From positions 124,001-188,000 of the forward strand of contig JAFAWQ010000043.1 in the NCBI GenBank assembly GCA_019241645.1: a stretch of DNA of 64,000 bases, given 5' to 3'. The notes under the pieces are model-generated. The model was not told the DNA's origin, searched no databases, and was given only the letters and a program-made list of their open reading frames with translations. The translations under genes and the position numbers were made by a program. Origin of the DNA: Alphaproteobacteria bacterium. GTDB lineage: Bacteria; Pseudomonadota; Alphaproteobacteria; Micropepsales; Micropepsaceae. Below, piece after piece: positions 20,080-29,934 of the stretch; the first letter of the stretch is position 1; every line of letters begins with the position of its first letter.

Positions 20080-20990
20080 GGCGTACCCGCCGTGATGGCG
20101 TAGATCTCGCGCGGCGTTATCACCAGTCCGTAGAACAGCCGGGCGCCGACCGCGAGAATCAGGATTGCAAACATCAAGCGAAGAATTTCGCCTTGCATGC
20201 GCGCCGCCACGCGCACGCCATATTGCGCGCCGACCACGCCGCCCAGGACCAAAAACAGCGCCAGCATGGCATCGACGGTGTAGTTGCTGATTGACTGGAA
20301 TACGGTGGTCGTGGCCGTGATCGTGACAATCTGCACCAGCGAAGTGCCGACCACCACGTTGGGCGGCATGCGCAACAAGTAGATCATGGCGGGCACCAGA
20401 ATGAACCCGCCGCCGACCCCCAGGACCGAAGAGAGAATGCCAACCACCGCTCCCAGGGCCAGGGCCGGTATCGCACTGACATAGAGGCGCGAGGTGTAGA
20501 ACCGCATCTTCACGGGCAAGGCATGAATCCAGTGATGCCGCTCCATCGCCACGGGCCGGGCATCGGTCTTCGCCAGACGCAAGGCACGAAGACTTTCGTT
20601 CAACATCAACGTGCCGATGCTGCCGAGCAGAAGGACGTAACCGACGGAGACCACGAGATCGGCCTGCCCCACCCTTCGCAAGAGTGCGACGAGCTGGACG
20701 CCAAGCGCGCTTCCCCCCACGCCGCCCGCTAGCATCACGCCGGCCATCCGGAAATCGATCACGCGCCTGCGCCAGTGCGCTACGGCCCCCGCCATGGACG
20801 AGGCAGTCAGATGGCTTGCTGTCGTGGCAACCGCCACTTCGGCAGGGATGCCGTAGAAGATCAGCAGAGGCGTGAGGAGAAATCCGCCTCCGACGCCGAA
20901 CATTCCGGCGAGAAATCCGACGCTCGCACCCATGCCGAGCACGGCCAGCCAATGCACTGACAAACCGGCAATTGGCAGGTAGATTTCCAT
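20076..20990 (-). CDS. Sulfite exporter TauE/SafE family permease
   Basis: GASVGFLAGMFGVGGGFLLTPLLIFYGIPAEVAVATTASHLTASSMAGA and second copy GILSSVLGVGGGFILVPAMIYLLRMP. Confidence 0.92.
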   Translation of the reverse strand: MEIYLPIAGLSVHWLAVLGMGASVGFLAGMFGVGGGFLLTPLLIFYGIPAEVAVATTASHLTASSMAGAVAHWRRRVIDFRMAGVMLAGGVGGSALGVQLVALLRRVGQADLVVSVGYVLLLGSIGTLMLNESLRALRLAKTDARPVAMERHHWIHALPVKMRFYTSRLYVSAIPALALGAVVGILSSVLGVGGGFILVPAMIYLLRMPPNVVVGTSLVQIVTITATTTVFQSISNYTVDAMLALFLVLGGVVGAQYGVRVAARMQGEILRLMFAILILAVGARLFYGLVITPREIYAITAGTP

Positions 20991-21071
20991 TCCGCCATCG
21001 TGCGCAAGGGACTGGTTCGCAGCGTGCCAATATAGAGGCTCGTCGACGGGCCGCAAAACCGGAACACCTCG

Positions 21072-22351
21072 TGGACCGCTGCAAGGAACCGGAGAATTAC
21101 TATCGCGCCAGTCTGGGCGGCAAAGCGGCACGTCCGCCGTTGGGAGGTACGCAGCGCGCGGATATCTGCGTGATCGGCGGAGGCTTCACCGGGCTTTCGG
21201 CAGCGCTGCATCTCGCCCTCGCCGGCGCCGAGGTCATTCTGCTGGAAGCGGAAACGATTGGCTTCGCGGCCTCAGGCCGCAATGGCGGGCAAATCCATAC
21301 CGGCTTCCGCCAAACGCAGGAACATCTCGAGAGCTGGCTCGGTAAACTACACGCACGCGATCTGTGGGTGCTTTCCGAGGAAGCCAAGGCGCTGGTGCTC
21401 GAACTGGCCGCGCAATACGGAATCGGTTGCGCGCTGAAAAGTGGTTTGGTGATCGCAGCACACAATCGGCGCGCAGCTCGCGAACTGGCAGAAGACACGG
21501 AATATCTGCGAATGCATTACCGCTACACGCAGGCGCGCATGATCGACGCGGACGAAACCGCGCGCTCGCTCGGCACGCAGATTTATCCTGCGGCGCGCTT
21601 CGATTGCGGCGGAGGGCATTTGCAGCCGCTGGCCTTCGCGAGCGGCCTCGCCAGCGCCGCCGTGCAGGCCGGCGCGTGGATACACGAGCACACGAGAGCA
21701 CAGCGGATCGAAACCTCCGGCCAAGTTGTGCAGGTGGTGTGCGAGAGCGGTAAGCTGAATGCAGACCGAATCATTCTGGCTTGCGACGCCTTCAGCGGCG
21801 CGCTCGCGCCGGAGCTGTCGTCCTTTATCGCGCACGTTGAAAGCTTCATCACGGCGACGGAGCCTCTGCCGAATGAGCTCTACGAAAGCGTTCTCCCGTG
21901 CGACGCGGCGGTGGCGGATACCCGGCACGTGCTCGACTACTACCGCAAAAGCGCGGACCGCCGCATGTTGTTCGCGGGGCGCGAAGCCTATCTCACGTTG
22001 CCGAAAAACATCGGCGCGATGGTGCGGCCGCGCATGGAGCACGTGTTCCCGCAGCTGAAATCCGCTCGCATCGAATATGCGTGGAGCGGCACCGTCGGTA
22101 TCACCCGCACGCGCATGCCGCATCTCGGCCGATTGAGTGAGCGCGTGCTGTTCGCGCATGGTTATTCAGGACAGGGCGTGGCGCTGGCAAACCTTGGCGG
22201 GAAGCTGCTCGCCGAAGCCGCGATGGGCCATCCTGAACGATTCGATGTGTTGGCGCGCGTGCCCGCGAAGCGCTTTCCCGGCGGCGCGGCCTTGCGCAAG
22301 CCGCTCGTGGCCGCGGGTCTCATGTGGTTCAAACTGCTGGATTTTCTCTAG
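21072..22351 (+). CDS. FAD-dependent oxidoreductase (gamma-glutamylputrescine oxidase / PuuB-like)
   Basis: ADICVIGGGFTGLSAALHLALAGAEVILLEAETIGFAASGRNGGQ; FAHGYSGQGVALANLGGKLLAEA; true start unclear (ORF extends to 20972). Confidence 0.85.
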
Positions 22352-22477
22352 CGCGGCGAGCATCACGCGGCAGGCACAGATCAGCCTAGCTACGACGGAG
22401 CAAGGGCCTCGGCACGCCGAACGGCGACTTCTAGAAGGAAATCACCGGCGACTTTGTGGATTTGGGCGGGAGCGCAC

Positions 22478-23830
22478 CTAATTCGCTTCCAGCAGCAGCA
22501 GCCAATCCTTGTCGCCAGCGCTGTTGTGGCCCGGTGGCTTGAAACGCCGATGCCCGCTGTTGGCGAATGTGCCGATCGACTGGAAGCTATTGTTCGTGGG
22601 ATCGAACCAGCGGGCCGTCACCTCGCCCGCCAGTTTCGACATGTCGATCGTCACGCGGCGAATATCCGGCAGGTAAGCCATGCCGAGCGTGCCATCGGAT
22701 GTGACGGCGGCCGCGGCGTACGTATCGTCGGGGATGGGATCGTCCTCCGAGAAGGTGCCGTAGCCCTTTGTCAGGAATTTGTGCTTGGCATCCGGCACGA
22801 GATCGTACCAGGCCCGCGCCGCGAACAGCTCGCGCATCCATGACAGCTGCTTGACGCCGTCGGTGTCGAGATTGTTTTTCCAGTCGCCCTGCAATCGCCA
22901 CGTGTAGGCGCTGCCATAGAGTTGGCCGGCGGTGCCGGAAAGTGCGCTCCAATATTCCTGCCGGCGAAGGTTCGGGAGACTGCCGCCGTCGGTGCCGGCG
23001 TTCTGCTCGAATTCGTAGTTCGCCTCGACGAGGAAGGTCGGCTTGAAATTCTTGCGCGCGTATTCTTCCAGCTCCTTCGCGTAGGTCGGGCGATAGGTGT
23101 AGACCGCATCCAGCGCGACGATCGGCCGCCAGGTCTTGTCGTCGAGCGAACCGCTGACATAATAGTTGAGCTCCGCGGTGTGGATGTGGTTGGCATCCTT
23201 GTCCTGGATGCCTTTCGCCACCGCGCTGACGACGGCGTCGTCTGAATCGTTCTGCCAGGACTGGAAGTCGTTGCCGCTCATCCAGACGATGTTCGGGTAA
23301 TTCCTAAAGCGCTTGCCCAGAAACCGTCCATAGGCGCGCGCTTTCTGGACACCGTTCGATTGCAGAACACCGAGCCAGCCGATGGTTTCGATGGGATCGA
23401 GCAGCACCACCATGCCGTGGCTTGCGGCAATGTCGAGCATCGCCGCCGCGCGGTCGAAATAGGCCGGGTTTGGCGTGGAGGGATCGCCGGGCGTGGTGAA
23501 CGGCGCGATGCCGTCATAGGTCGTGCCGTCGGAATTGCAGGCCGTGCCCGAATTGCACAGCAGGTTCACCCACAGCGCGTTGATGCCGTATTGCTCGCGA
23601 TTGGCAAGAAAGAACTCCGCATCGCTTTCGGTCAGATTGCCGACGAGCGCCTGCGGCGAGTCACCCACCATGAAGAATGGCGTGTTGTTCTGATCGACAA
23701 GATAGCGGTTGTTGGCGCTGGGCTTCAGCGGAAACGCCGGCGCAGCGACGGCCAGCGAACCCAATACCGTCATCGCCGCAACTACGACGCCGCCCTGCCA
23801 GATCCCCCGCCTGTTCATGGAAACCTTCAT
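22478..23830 (-). CDS. DUF4038-type secreted glycoside hydrolase-like protein (apiosidase-like TIM barrel)
   Basis: NNRYLVDQNNTPFFMVGDSPQALVGNLTESDAEFFLANREQYGINALWVNLL; NIVWMSGNDF; TFLVEANYEFEQ. Confidence 0.72.
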   Translation of the reverse strand: MKVSMNRRGIWQGGVVVAAMTVLGSLAVAAPAFPLKPSANNRYLVDQNNTPFFMVGDSPQALVGNLTESDAEFFLANREQYGINALWVNLLCNSGTACNSDGTTYDGIAPFTTPGDPSTPNPAYFDRAAAMLDIAASHGMVVLLDPIETIGWLGVLQSNGVQKARAYGRFLGKRFRNYPNIVWMSGNDFQSWQNDSDDAVVSAVAKGIQDKDANHIHTAELNYYVSGSLDDKTWRPIVALDAVYTYRPTYAKELEEYARKNFKPTFLVEANYEFEQNAGTDGGSLPNLRRQEYWSALSGTAGQLYGSAYTWRLQGDWKNNLDTDGVKQLSWMRELFAARAWYDLVPDAKHKFLTKGYGTFSEDDPIPDDTYAAAAVTSDGTLGMAYLPDIRRVTIDMSKLAGEVTARWFDPTNNSFQSIGTFANSGHRRFKPPGHNSAGDKDWLLLLEAN

Positions 23831-23852
23831 GTCTCGCTACATTGAGTGACGC

Positions 23853-24683
23853 CTATTTCGGAATGTGCCGGCATTTGGTGGAACCGCCAGTTGTGCCGTT
23901 GCTCTGGCTCGTGCTCGGCCACACGCCGACGCAGAAGGCGTCACCGGGGTTCGCCAAGTAATTGTTGCCGTATTGGTCACCAAAGCCCGACATCACGATC
24001 TGAGTGTCGGTCCAGCTGACATAGCCCATGGTCACGCCGTTGCAATCCGGGGCGCCGCAGAAGCCGGCGTTCCAGGGGAAGCCCTCGGTGAACGGGGCCT
24101 GCGCGTTGAAGTCGCTGAAGACGAAGTAGGGAGAGTTTGTGTTCTGACCTACCTGTGGAGGCGCATCCCCAAATCCAGATCCCTCGATCGTCAGGGAGAG
24201 CGTCTTGCCGGATCCCACAGCGTGCACGTGCATGATCCGGGGCCTGCCTTTTCGTTTTCCCACATCGCCGCCCCGCGCGGAAACGCTGCCCAGCAACTGA
24301 TTGTATACGGCGATTCGCAACGCGTCGTCGCGCGCCGCCGGAATGCCTGTTATCGTGATCGAAGTGTCGGACCAATCGGTGATGTTGATGCTCTGGCGAT
24401 GCGGCTGGCTCTGCAGGATCACCAGCTGCAGCTGCTCCGGCGCGCAGGCATCGCAGGGAATGCCGTCCGGTGCCGCGCCGAAGTTCGCTCCGCTGAGCGT
24501 CGCGGTGTAATTTCCCGGGCTGCCGGTGATCAGGACACTGTCGATTCTGGGCCGTAGAGGAGCCGCTTGTGTCTGCGCGGCAATGCCTAAACAGCACGCG
24601 ATCACCAAGCCCGCGATTGTCGCCAAACTGTTGTTCCGCACGTTGCCCACTCGCAAACAAATTACGCGCCCTTTTAGCACCAT
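23853..24683 (-). CDS. Secreted IPT/TIG-like domain protein of unknown function
   Basis: RPRIDSVLITGSPGNYTATLSGANFGAAPDGIP and SLTIEGSGFGDAPPQVGQNTNSPYFVFSDFN resemble TIG folds; signal peptide. Confidence 0.5.
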   Translation of the reverse strand: MVLKGRVICLRVGNVRNNSLATIAGLVIACCLGIAAQTQAAPLRPRIDSVLITGSPGNYTATLSGANFGAAPDGIPCDACAPEQLQLVILQSQPHRQSINITDWSDTSITITGIPAARDDALRIAVYNQLLGSVSARGGDVGKRKGRPRIMHVHAVGSGKTLSLTIEGSGFGDAPPQVGQNTNSPYFVFSDFNAQAPFTEGFPWNAGFCGAPDCNGVTMGYVSWTDTQIVMSGFGDQYGNNYLANPGDAFCVGVWPSTSQSNGTTGGSTKCRHIPK

Positions 24684-24908
24684 CGGTAAACCGCGGAAAC
24701 GGTTCCTGCCAGTTGCGATACCGTCCGATGTGCCGTTTTGGTCAAATTATCCACGAAAGGGCTGCGACATGTCCTGGCCACAGGAGGATAGCGCTCGAGC
24801 AAAGTGGTGCGCATGGCGCTGCTCGCGGGCTGTAATGTGCGAAAGAGACATGGAAGGATGGCGTCACAAAGTCGCCATCCTTCACTTCAGATCGCGATGT
24901 CTGCGCTG

Positions 24909-26030
24909 TTAGCGCGCGGCGAGGCCCGCGGCGCCGACAGGAAGGCCCTTGGTCACATCGACGAGGCGCAGTCCCCCGTCCGCGAGGCGACGAAACTGGG
25001 AAATCGTCCCGTCACCGCCATTGCGCACATAAAGATATTGGCTCCCCTTCGAGAACGCGGCATCCGCGGGAACATTGCCGCCGCCAGCCGTAGGACTGAG
25101 CAATGTAGGATCGCCACCGACCGAGATCCTGTAGCTGGAAATATTGCCACTGCCCAGGTTCACGACATAGGCATAGGCGCCGTCATCGGTGACGGCCACC
25201 CAACAAGCAGCCGTCTGCATATTGGCCTCGCCGCTGTCGACAACACTCAGCGCTCCATCGCTGTCGATCTTGTACGCCGAAAGCGCGGATTTCATCGGCT
25301 TGCCGCCGGCTGCATCGGAAACCAGCGCAACCTGACTGGGTCCGGCAAAGGCGAAGCCGAATGGCGTCGGTTTACCTGACGGAAATGCCGTTCCCATCCG
25401 CGCGACGCCTTTCGTGTCAAGCGGGAACGTGTCGATCTGGCTGGTGTCCTTCTCTGTCACGGCCAAAGCCGTCTGACCTGGTACAAAGGACACTTGGGCC
25501 GGCGCAGCAGCCGCTCCGCCGGGCAAGGCTTGTGTCGATTCAGCCAGCGGACTGAGATTGCCGGTATCCTTGTCGATCGTGAAGCCCGAGATGTTCGGTG
25601 TGCCCTTCGCATTGAGCACGTAGAGAAGGTTTTTGCGCACCGTAAGGCTCACCGGCATGATCCCTCCCGAGGAAACCGTGTTCGACGCAACCAGCTTGTT
25701 GCCGAATGCACGGAAGGCCGAAACGGAATTGCTGCCCGCATTCACCGCAAAGAGAAATTTCCCTCCTTCACTCAGCACGACGGGGTTTTGTGATTGCAGC
25801 GGATCGGTGCCTGAACCCGCGCCGTTTCCGCCGGTTGCAACCCTACTGACAAAATTCAGGCGGCCGGTAAAGTTGCGGTGATAGATGAGAACTTCGTTGC
25901 CGTCAGGCTGATTGCTCAGCGCGTATACGTTGCCATTCGTCCGGGTACCGGTCTCGGCCGCGACGGCCGCGCCACAAAGCAAGGTGGCAGATAAGACTGA
26001 TAGACAAAAGATGGAATTGCGCTTTGTCAT
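24909..26030 (-). CDS. Lactonase-family (YbhE/6-phosphogluconolactonase-like) secreted beta-propeller
   Basis: Repeats such as GKFLFAVNAGSNSVSAFRAFGNKLV, GAYAYVVNLGSGNISSYRISVGG, SQYLYVRNGGDGTISQFRRLADGGL; signal peptide from 26030. Confidence 0.82.
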   Translation of the reverse strand: MTKRNSIFCLSVLSATLLCGAAVAAETGTRTNGNVYALSNQPDGNEVLIYHRNFTGRLNFVSRVATGGNGAGSGTDPLQSQNPVVLSEGGKFLFAVNAGSNSVSAFRAFGNKLVASNTVSSGGIMPVSLTVRKNLLYVLNAKGTPNISGFTIDKDTGNLSPLAESTQALPGGAAAAPAQVSFVPGQTALAVTEKDTSQIDTFPLDTKGVARMGTAFPSGKPTPFGFAFAGPSQVALVSDAAGGKPMKSALSAYKIDSDGALSVVDSGEANMQTAACWVAVTDDGAYAYVVNLGSGNISSYRISVGGDPTLLSPTAGGGNVPADAAFSKGSQYLYVRNGGDGTISQFRRLADGGLRLVDVTKGLPVGAAGLAAR

Positions 26031-26166
26031 GATCGGTTTCTCCTTGGGATCACGACACACCGCACCACCGATTTTTACCCGTGTTAGCTCAACGGGATCG
26101 ATACCAATTGGTTGCTGCCGTGCATGCGTTTGGTGCTAGATGGATCGCCTAGAGGGAGAAATCGCC

Positions 26167-27189
26167 ATGACCGGACAGAGCACAGCACGTTTCGTTGGCT
26201 ATCGCTTGGTTGGCGCTTGCGCGCTCGGCGTGTTCCTCGCCGCGGCCACAGGCCCCGCCGTCGCGAAAGGGTTCGTTATGGGTTTTGATGTCGTGGGCTC
26301 CAAGGCGACCTACGCGACCGCCGTCAACAACGCAGGTGCGGTTACGGGTTATTACCGCGACGGCAATTTCGTTCCGCATGGGTTTGTGCTCACACCTGGC
26401 GGAAAGATCAAAACCTTCGATGCCAACAAATCCGCCTCCACCCAGCCGGCATCCATCAACGGCAGGGGAACAATCGCGGGCACCTACTATGATGGCGATA
26501 CTGGCGTTGCGCATGGTTTTGTGCGGAGTCGAAAGGGAACCTTCGAGCGTTTCGACCCGGCCGGCTCGCGCAAGACTGTCGCCGCAGGCATAAACGACGA
26601 CGGTACGGTAACAGGCTGGTACGTCGACGCCGAGGCCGTAGAGATCGGCTACATCCGTAAACTAGACGGCTCTACCACCTCGTTTAAGGTTCCGAAGGCA
26701 GAAAGCACCATGCCTGTGGCAATCAACAGAGGCGGCGCGGTGACGGGCGGGTGGCTCGATTCGGATGGTGAGCAGCGCGGCTTCGTTCGCGCTTCCGATG
26801 GGACGCTTACCACCTTCAAAGTTTCCGGAGGATTGGCCACCCTCCCTCAAAGCATCAACGAGACAGGAACCGTTGGCGGTTTCTACATCGACGGAAGTTT
26901 TGCGGAGCACGGTTTTCTGTTCTATCCGGATGGCACCATCGAAAAATTTGACGTCCCCGGGGCCACCAGCACGCAGATCAATGGCGTCAGCGCGAGCGGC
27001 GCTCTCGCAGGGACTTTCGTCTTTGAAGCTATGGGCCGCGCTATGTTCAGAACGCCCGGTGGAAAGCTAAGGCGCTTCGATGGGCCACAAGCCATCGCGA
27101 CCCAAGCTACCGGCATCAATGACAAGGATGCCATCGCTGGATACTACGCCACGAGCGACTCGATTCACGGATTTATCCGAACTCCGTAA
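26167..27189 (+). CDS. Secreted HAF-like tandem repeat protein
   Basis: Repeated units of about 45 aa, e.g. INGRGTIAGTYYDGDTGVAHGFVRSRKGTFERFDPAGSRKT / INETGTVGGFYIDGSFAEHGFLFYPDGTIEKFDVPGATST. Confidence 0.72.
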   Translation: MTGQSTARFVGYRLVGACALGVFLAAATGPAVAKGFVMGFDVVGSKATYATAVNNAGAVTGYYRDGNFVPHGFVLTPGGKIKTFDANKSASTQPASINGRGTIAGTYYDGDTGVAHGFVRSRKGTFERFDPAGSRKTVAAGINDDGTVTGWYVDAEAVEIGYIRKLDGSTTSFKVPKAESTMPVAINRGGAVTGGWLDSDGEQRGFVRASDGTLTTFKVSGGLATLPQSINETGTVGGFYIDGSFAEHGFLFYPDGTIEKFDVPGATSTQINGVSASGALAGTFVFEAMGRAMFRTPGGKLRRFDGPQAIATQATGINDKDAIAGYYATSDSIHGFIRTP

Positions 27190-27241
27190 GTCTGCGGCAA
27201 CCGGCACAGAAAGGTACCTCGTTTCTGCGCCTGCAATGTCA

Positions 27242-28183
27242 TCAGGCTTTCCGCGGTTGTCGCGTCCTTGCTTTCGTGTTGCCTGACAGCAGGTTATCGA
27301 CCTTGCGCTGCAGCGCCTGGGCATCGAAAGGAGCGCGCACTTTCGCGTCATTGTCGAAATACACGAAGACGTCCCTGCCGATCGCTCGCATGGCCTTGCC
27401 GGGATGCGCAAAATCACCGACGCGTAGCTCGCCTCCCTTCGCCCATTCCACTATGCGGTTAGCCCAGCCGTCCAGCGCCTTTGATCCATAACCACTAGCG
27501 TAAAGCTGTTTGGAACCATGCAGGCGGCAGTACACAAAATCCGACGTCACATCGAACAGCAGCGGCCAATCGACGGTATCCGCTACCACAAGCGCCACGC
27601 CGTATAGGCGCAGCAGTTCGACAAACTCGCGGCAGCGAAAGCTGTCGTGCCGAATCTCCACAGCGTGGCGCAGTGGGCGGTTGGCGCCACCTTTTAAACA
27701 TGCGCGTCCCGCAATACGGTGATCGTGCCGCCGCGCGAGCTTCGCCGCAGATTGTGTGTCGCGAGGCAGCAGCGAGAAGAAAGGCGCCAGCTTCTCGACG
27801 CTGAAGCGAACGTTGGGTGGCAGTTGCCAGAGAACGGGACCCAGCTTCTCGCCAAGTGCCAGCATGCCATTGCCGAAGAAGTTGGCGAGCGGGGTTTCCG
27901 CACGTGTCAGCTTCAGCATATGCGTGATGAAGCGCGGTCCTTTCACCGCGAACATGAAATGATACGGCGTTTGATCGCGCCAGGCGCGAAAAGACGAGGG
28001 CCGCTGGAGCGAATAGAAGGTGCCGTTGACCTCCACAGTGCGGAACGTTTTGGCGGCGAACGCCAGCTCGTCCTTCTGTCGCAGGCCGTCTGGATAGAAC
28101 ACGCCACGCCAACCATCGTAGCGCCAGCCGGAAATGCCGATACGGATCTCGCCGAGCCTGGTCACGTCATCTGAATGCAACAC
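27242..28183 (-). CDS. DUF72 domain-containing protein
   Basis: IRIGISGWRYDGWRGVFYPDGLRQKDELAFAAKTFRTVEVNGTFYSLQRPSSFRAWRDQTP; VFVYFDNDAKVRAPFDAQAL. Confidence 0.94.
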   Translation of the reverse strand: MLHSDDVTRLGEIRIGISGWRYDGWRGVFYPDGLRQKDELAFAAKTFRTVEVNGTFYSLQRPSSFRAWRDQTPYHFMFAVKGPRFITHMLKLTRAETPLANFFGNGMLALGEKLGPVLWQLPPNVRFSVEKLAPFFSLLPRDTQSAAKLARRHDHRIAGRACLKGGANRPLRHAVEIRHDSFRCREFVELLRLYGVALVVADTVDWPLLFDVTSDFVYCRLHGSKQLYASGYGSKALDGWANRIVEWAKGGELRVGDFAHPGKAMRAIGRDVFVYFDNDAKVRAPFDAQALQRKVDNLLSGNTKARTRQPRKA

Positions 28184-28237
28184 TCAGCGCAGCGTTCCAG
28201 CCTCCATAAGCGCTGGAGCGGCGCGAAGGGCGGCCAA

Positions 28238-29713
28238 TCAGTTGCTCACGGGCCGCGTGCTGTTTGCGCTCGCCGATTCCTTTTCCACGGTAAGATTGCC
28301 GATTGCCATCGCAATCAGGTCCGGACGAAAGCGCGGTGGAATATTCTCGAACTTGCAGGCTGAGAGAACCTGATCGACGATGAACCTGGGTTGGTAACTG
28401 GCGAGAGGAACACCGCCCAGTTCCTGTAACGCGGCTATAACAGAATTGGTCACCTGCTCTTCGGCCTGAAGACCACGTAGTGCGGAAATCGCCTGGAAGA
28501 TTTGCCTGAAATCTTCCCGGCTTGGCGCGCCAACTTCAAGCTTATAGGGAATGCGACGCAGGAACGCCGGATCCATGAGGTCTTTCGGAGTCAGATTGGT
28601 GGAGAAGATCACCAGTTCATCGAAAGGCAAGCAGAAGCTCTTTCCGGTGTGCAGCTTGAGATAGTCGACGCGGCGTTCCAGGGGTACGATCCAGCGATTC
28701 AGAAGCGCCTCCGGGCTGACGATCTGCCGCCCAAAATCGTCGATCATGAAGATGCCATTGAGCGCCTTCACATGCAGCGGCGCCTCATAAAACTTGGCGA
28801 GCGTATTGAAGCTCAGGTCCAGCATTTCGAGTGTGAGCTCGCCACCGGCCACGATAAACGGCCGCTTGCACGCCACCCAGCGACGGTCGAAATCATCGCG
28901 ACGCAATCCGGCCAGCCGGGCTCCGGTGCTCTCGGCGCCATTTTGCGCAATGGGCTCGTGCACGCCGGGATCGAACACCTTGATGATCTGGCCCTCGACT
29001 TCAAAACAGTATGGAACGTAAACGACATTGCGGAACACGCGTCCGATGCGTTCTGCGAAACTGGTTTTGCCGTTTCCCGGAGGGCCATAGAGCAGCATCG
29101 ACCGCCCCGAATTGATTGCCGGGCCTACTTGGCGAATGAAGGCATCGGGCACGATCATGTCGGCGAATGCGGCTGCGATGGATTCGCGATCTACGCGTTC
29201 GTTTGTGATTCTCTGGCGCTCGATGCGTTCGCAATATTCGGGAAGCGGCACGGGCGCCGGCCCGACATACTGATTCTGATTAAGTGCATCGACTGCCCAA
29301 TGCTTGCCTTTTTCGGTTACGGCGAAGCGGAGCTCCGATGTGACCCGCAGTCCCGCAGCCCCGAGCACTTCGAGCAGTTTTCTTTCTTTCGCCTGCTCCA
29401 ACAGCAGCTGAACGACGCGATTCGGCAATTTTGTGATCTCGGCAACCGCGGAGGCTGTTTCGGCGCCGGCGGCATACATGGCCTTCATCGTCAGATTGAG
29501 CAAATCCATGACCGGCAAGCCGGTGTCCTCGATCGTCGCCGGGGGGCTGGGAGCCTCTTGCATAATGGCTTCGAGGTCGGCGGATGTGAGCTTGCCCGAT
29601 GCAACAAGTATGTCGCCCAATCGGCCGCCCATGGCTTTCTGGTGTTCGAGCGCGGCGGCAACGTCGTCTTGCGTGATAAGCCCCTTGGCCACCAAAATGT
29701 CGCCGACTCTCAT
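28238..29713 (-). CDS. AAA ATPase with N-terminal MSHEN/GspE-N-like domain
   Basis: N-terminal MRVGDILVAKGLITQDDVAAALEHQKAMGGRLGDILVASGKLTSADLEAIM followed by Walker A MLLYGPPGNGKTSFAERIGRVF and Walker B GIFMIDDFGRQ. Confidence 0.8.
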   Translation of the reverse strand: MRVGDILVAKGLITQDDVAAALEHQKAMGGRLGDILVASGKLTSADLEAIMQEAPSPPATIEDTGLPVMDLLNLTMKAMYAAGAETASAVAEITKLPNRVVQLLLEQAKERKLLEVLGAAGLRVTSELRFAVTEKGKHWAVDALNQNQYVGPAPVPLPEYCERIERQRITNERVDRESIAAAFADMIVPDAFIRQVGPAINSGRSMLLYGPPGNGKTSFAERIGRVFRNVVYVPYCFEVEGQIIKVFDPGVHEPIAQNGAESTGARLAGLRRDDFDRRWVACKRPFIVAGGELTLEMLDLSFNTLAKFYEAPLHVKALNGIFMIDDFGRQIVSPEALLNRWIVPLERRVDYLKLHTGKSFCLPFDELVIFSTNLTPKDLMDPAFLRRIPYKLEVGAPSREDFRQIFQAISALRGLQAEEQVTNSVIAALQELGGVPLASYQPRFIVDQVLSACKFENIPPRFRPDLIAMAIGNLTVEKESASANSTRPVSN

Positions 29714-29934
29714 AAACTGGCCTCCAAGGCGCTTTTTAAGGACGTTGGCGGAAATGGGCCAAGGGCCGCCCCCTATTCAACCGCAGAGCGGCTTAACAGC
29801 GGGTTGCCAAGCGGATCGAGAAAGGCAAATGAGCGGCGCGTTTGCCCGTCAGGCCTGCGTTATATCAGGGTGTCTTGCGAACCGGCATCAGAGCGCACAG
29901 GGTCCGGGAAGCTGCTGAAAAAGGAAGCAAACGC

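Noticed and set aside
19321-21084. 587-aa minus ORF spanning both the TauE and TIGR02186 genes
   Set aside because: N-terminal half is an out-of-frame read of TauE; the real gene starts at MKWLLAFLLASLAIPALA (20079).
26167-27189. Possible CRISPR-like or DNA tandem repeat in the HAF-repeat gene
   Set aside because: Repetition is at the protein level (degenerate ~45-aa units); there is no regular identical DNA repeat/spacer pattern. No CRISPR array found anywhere in the window.
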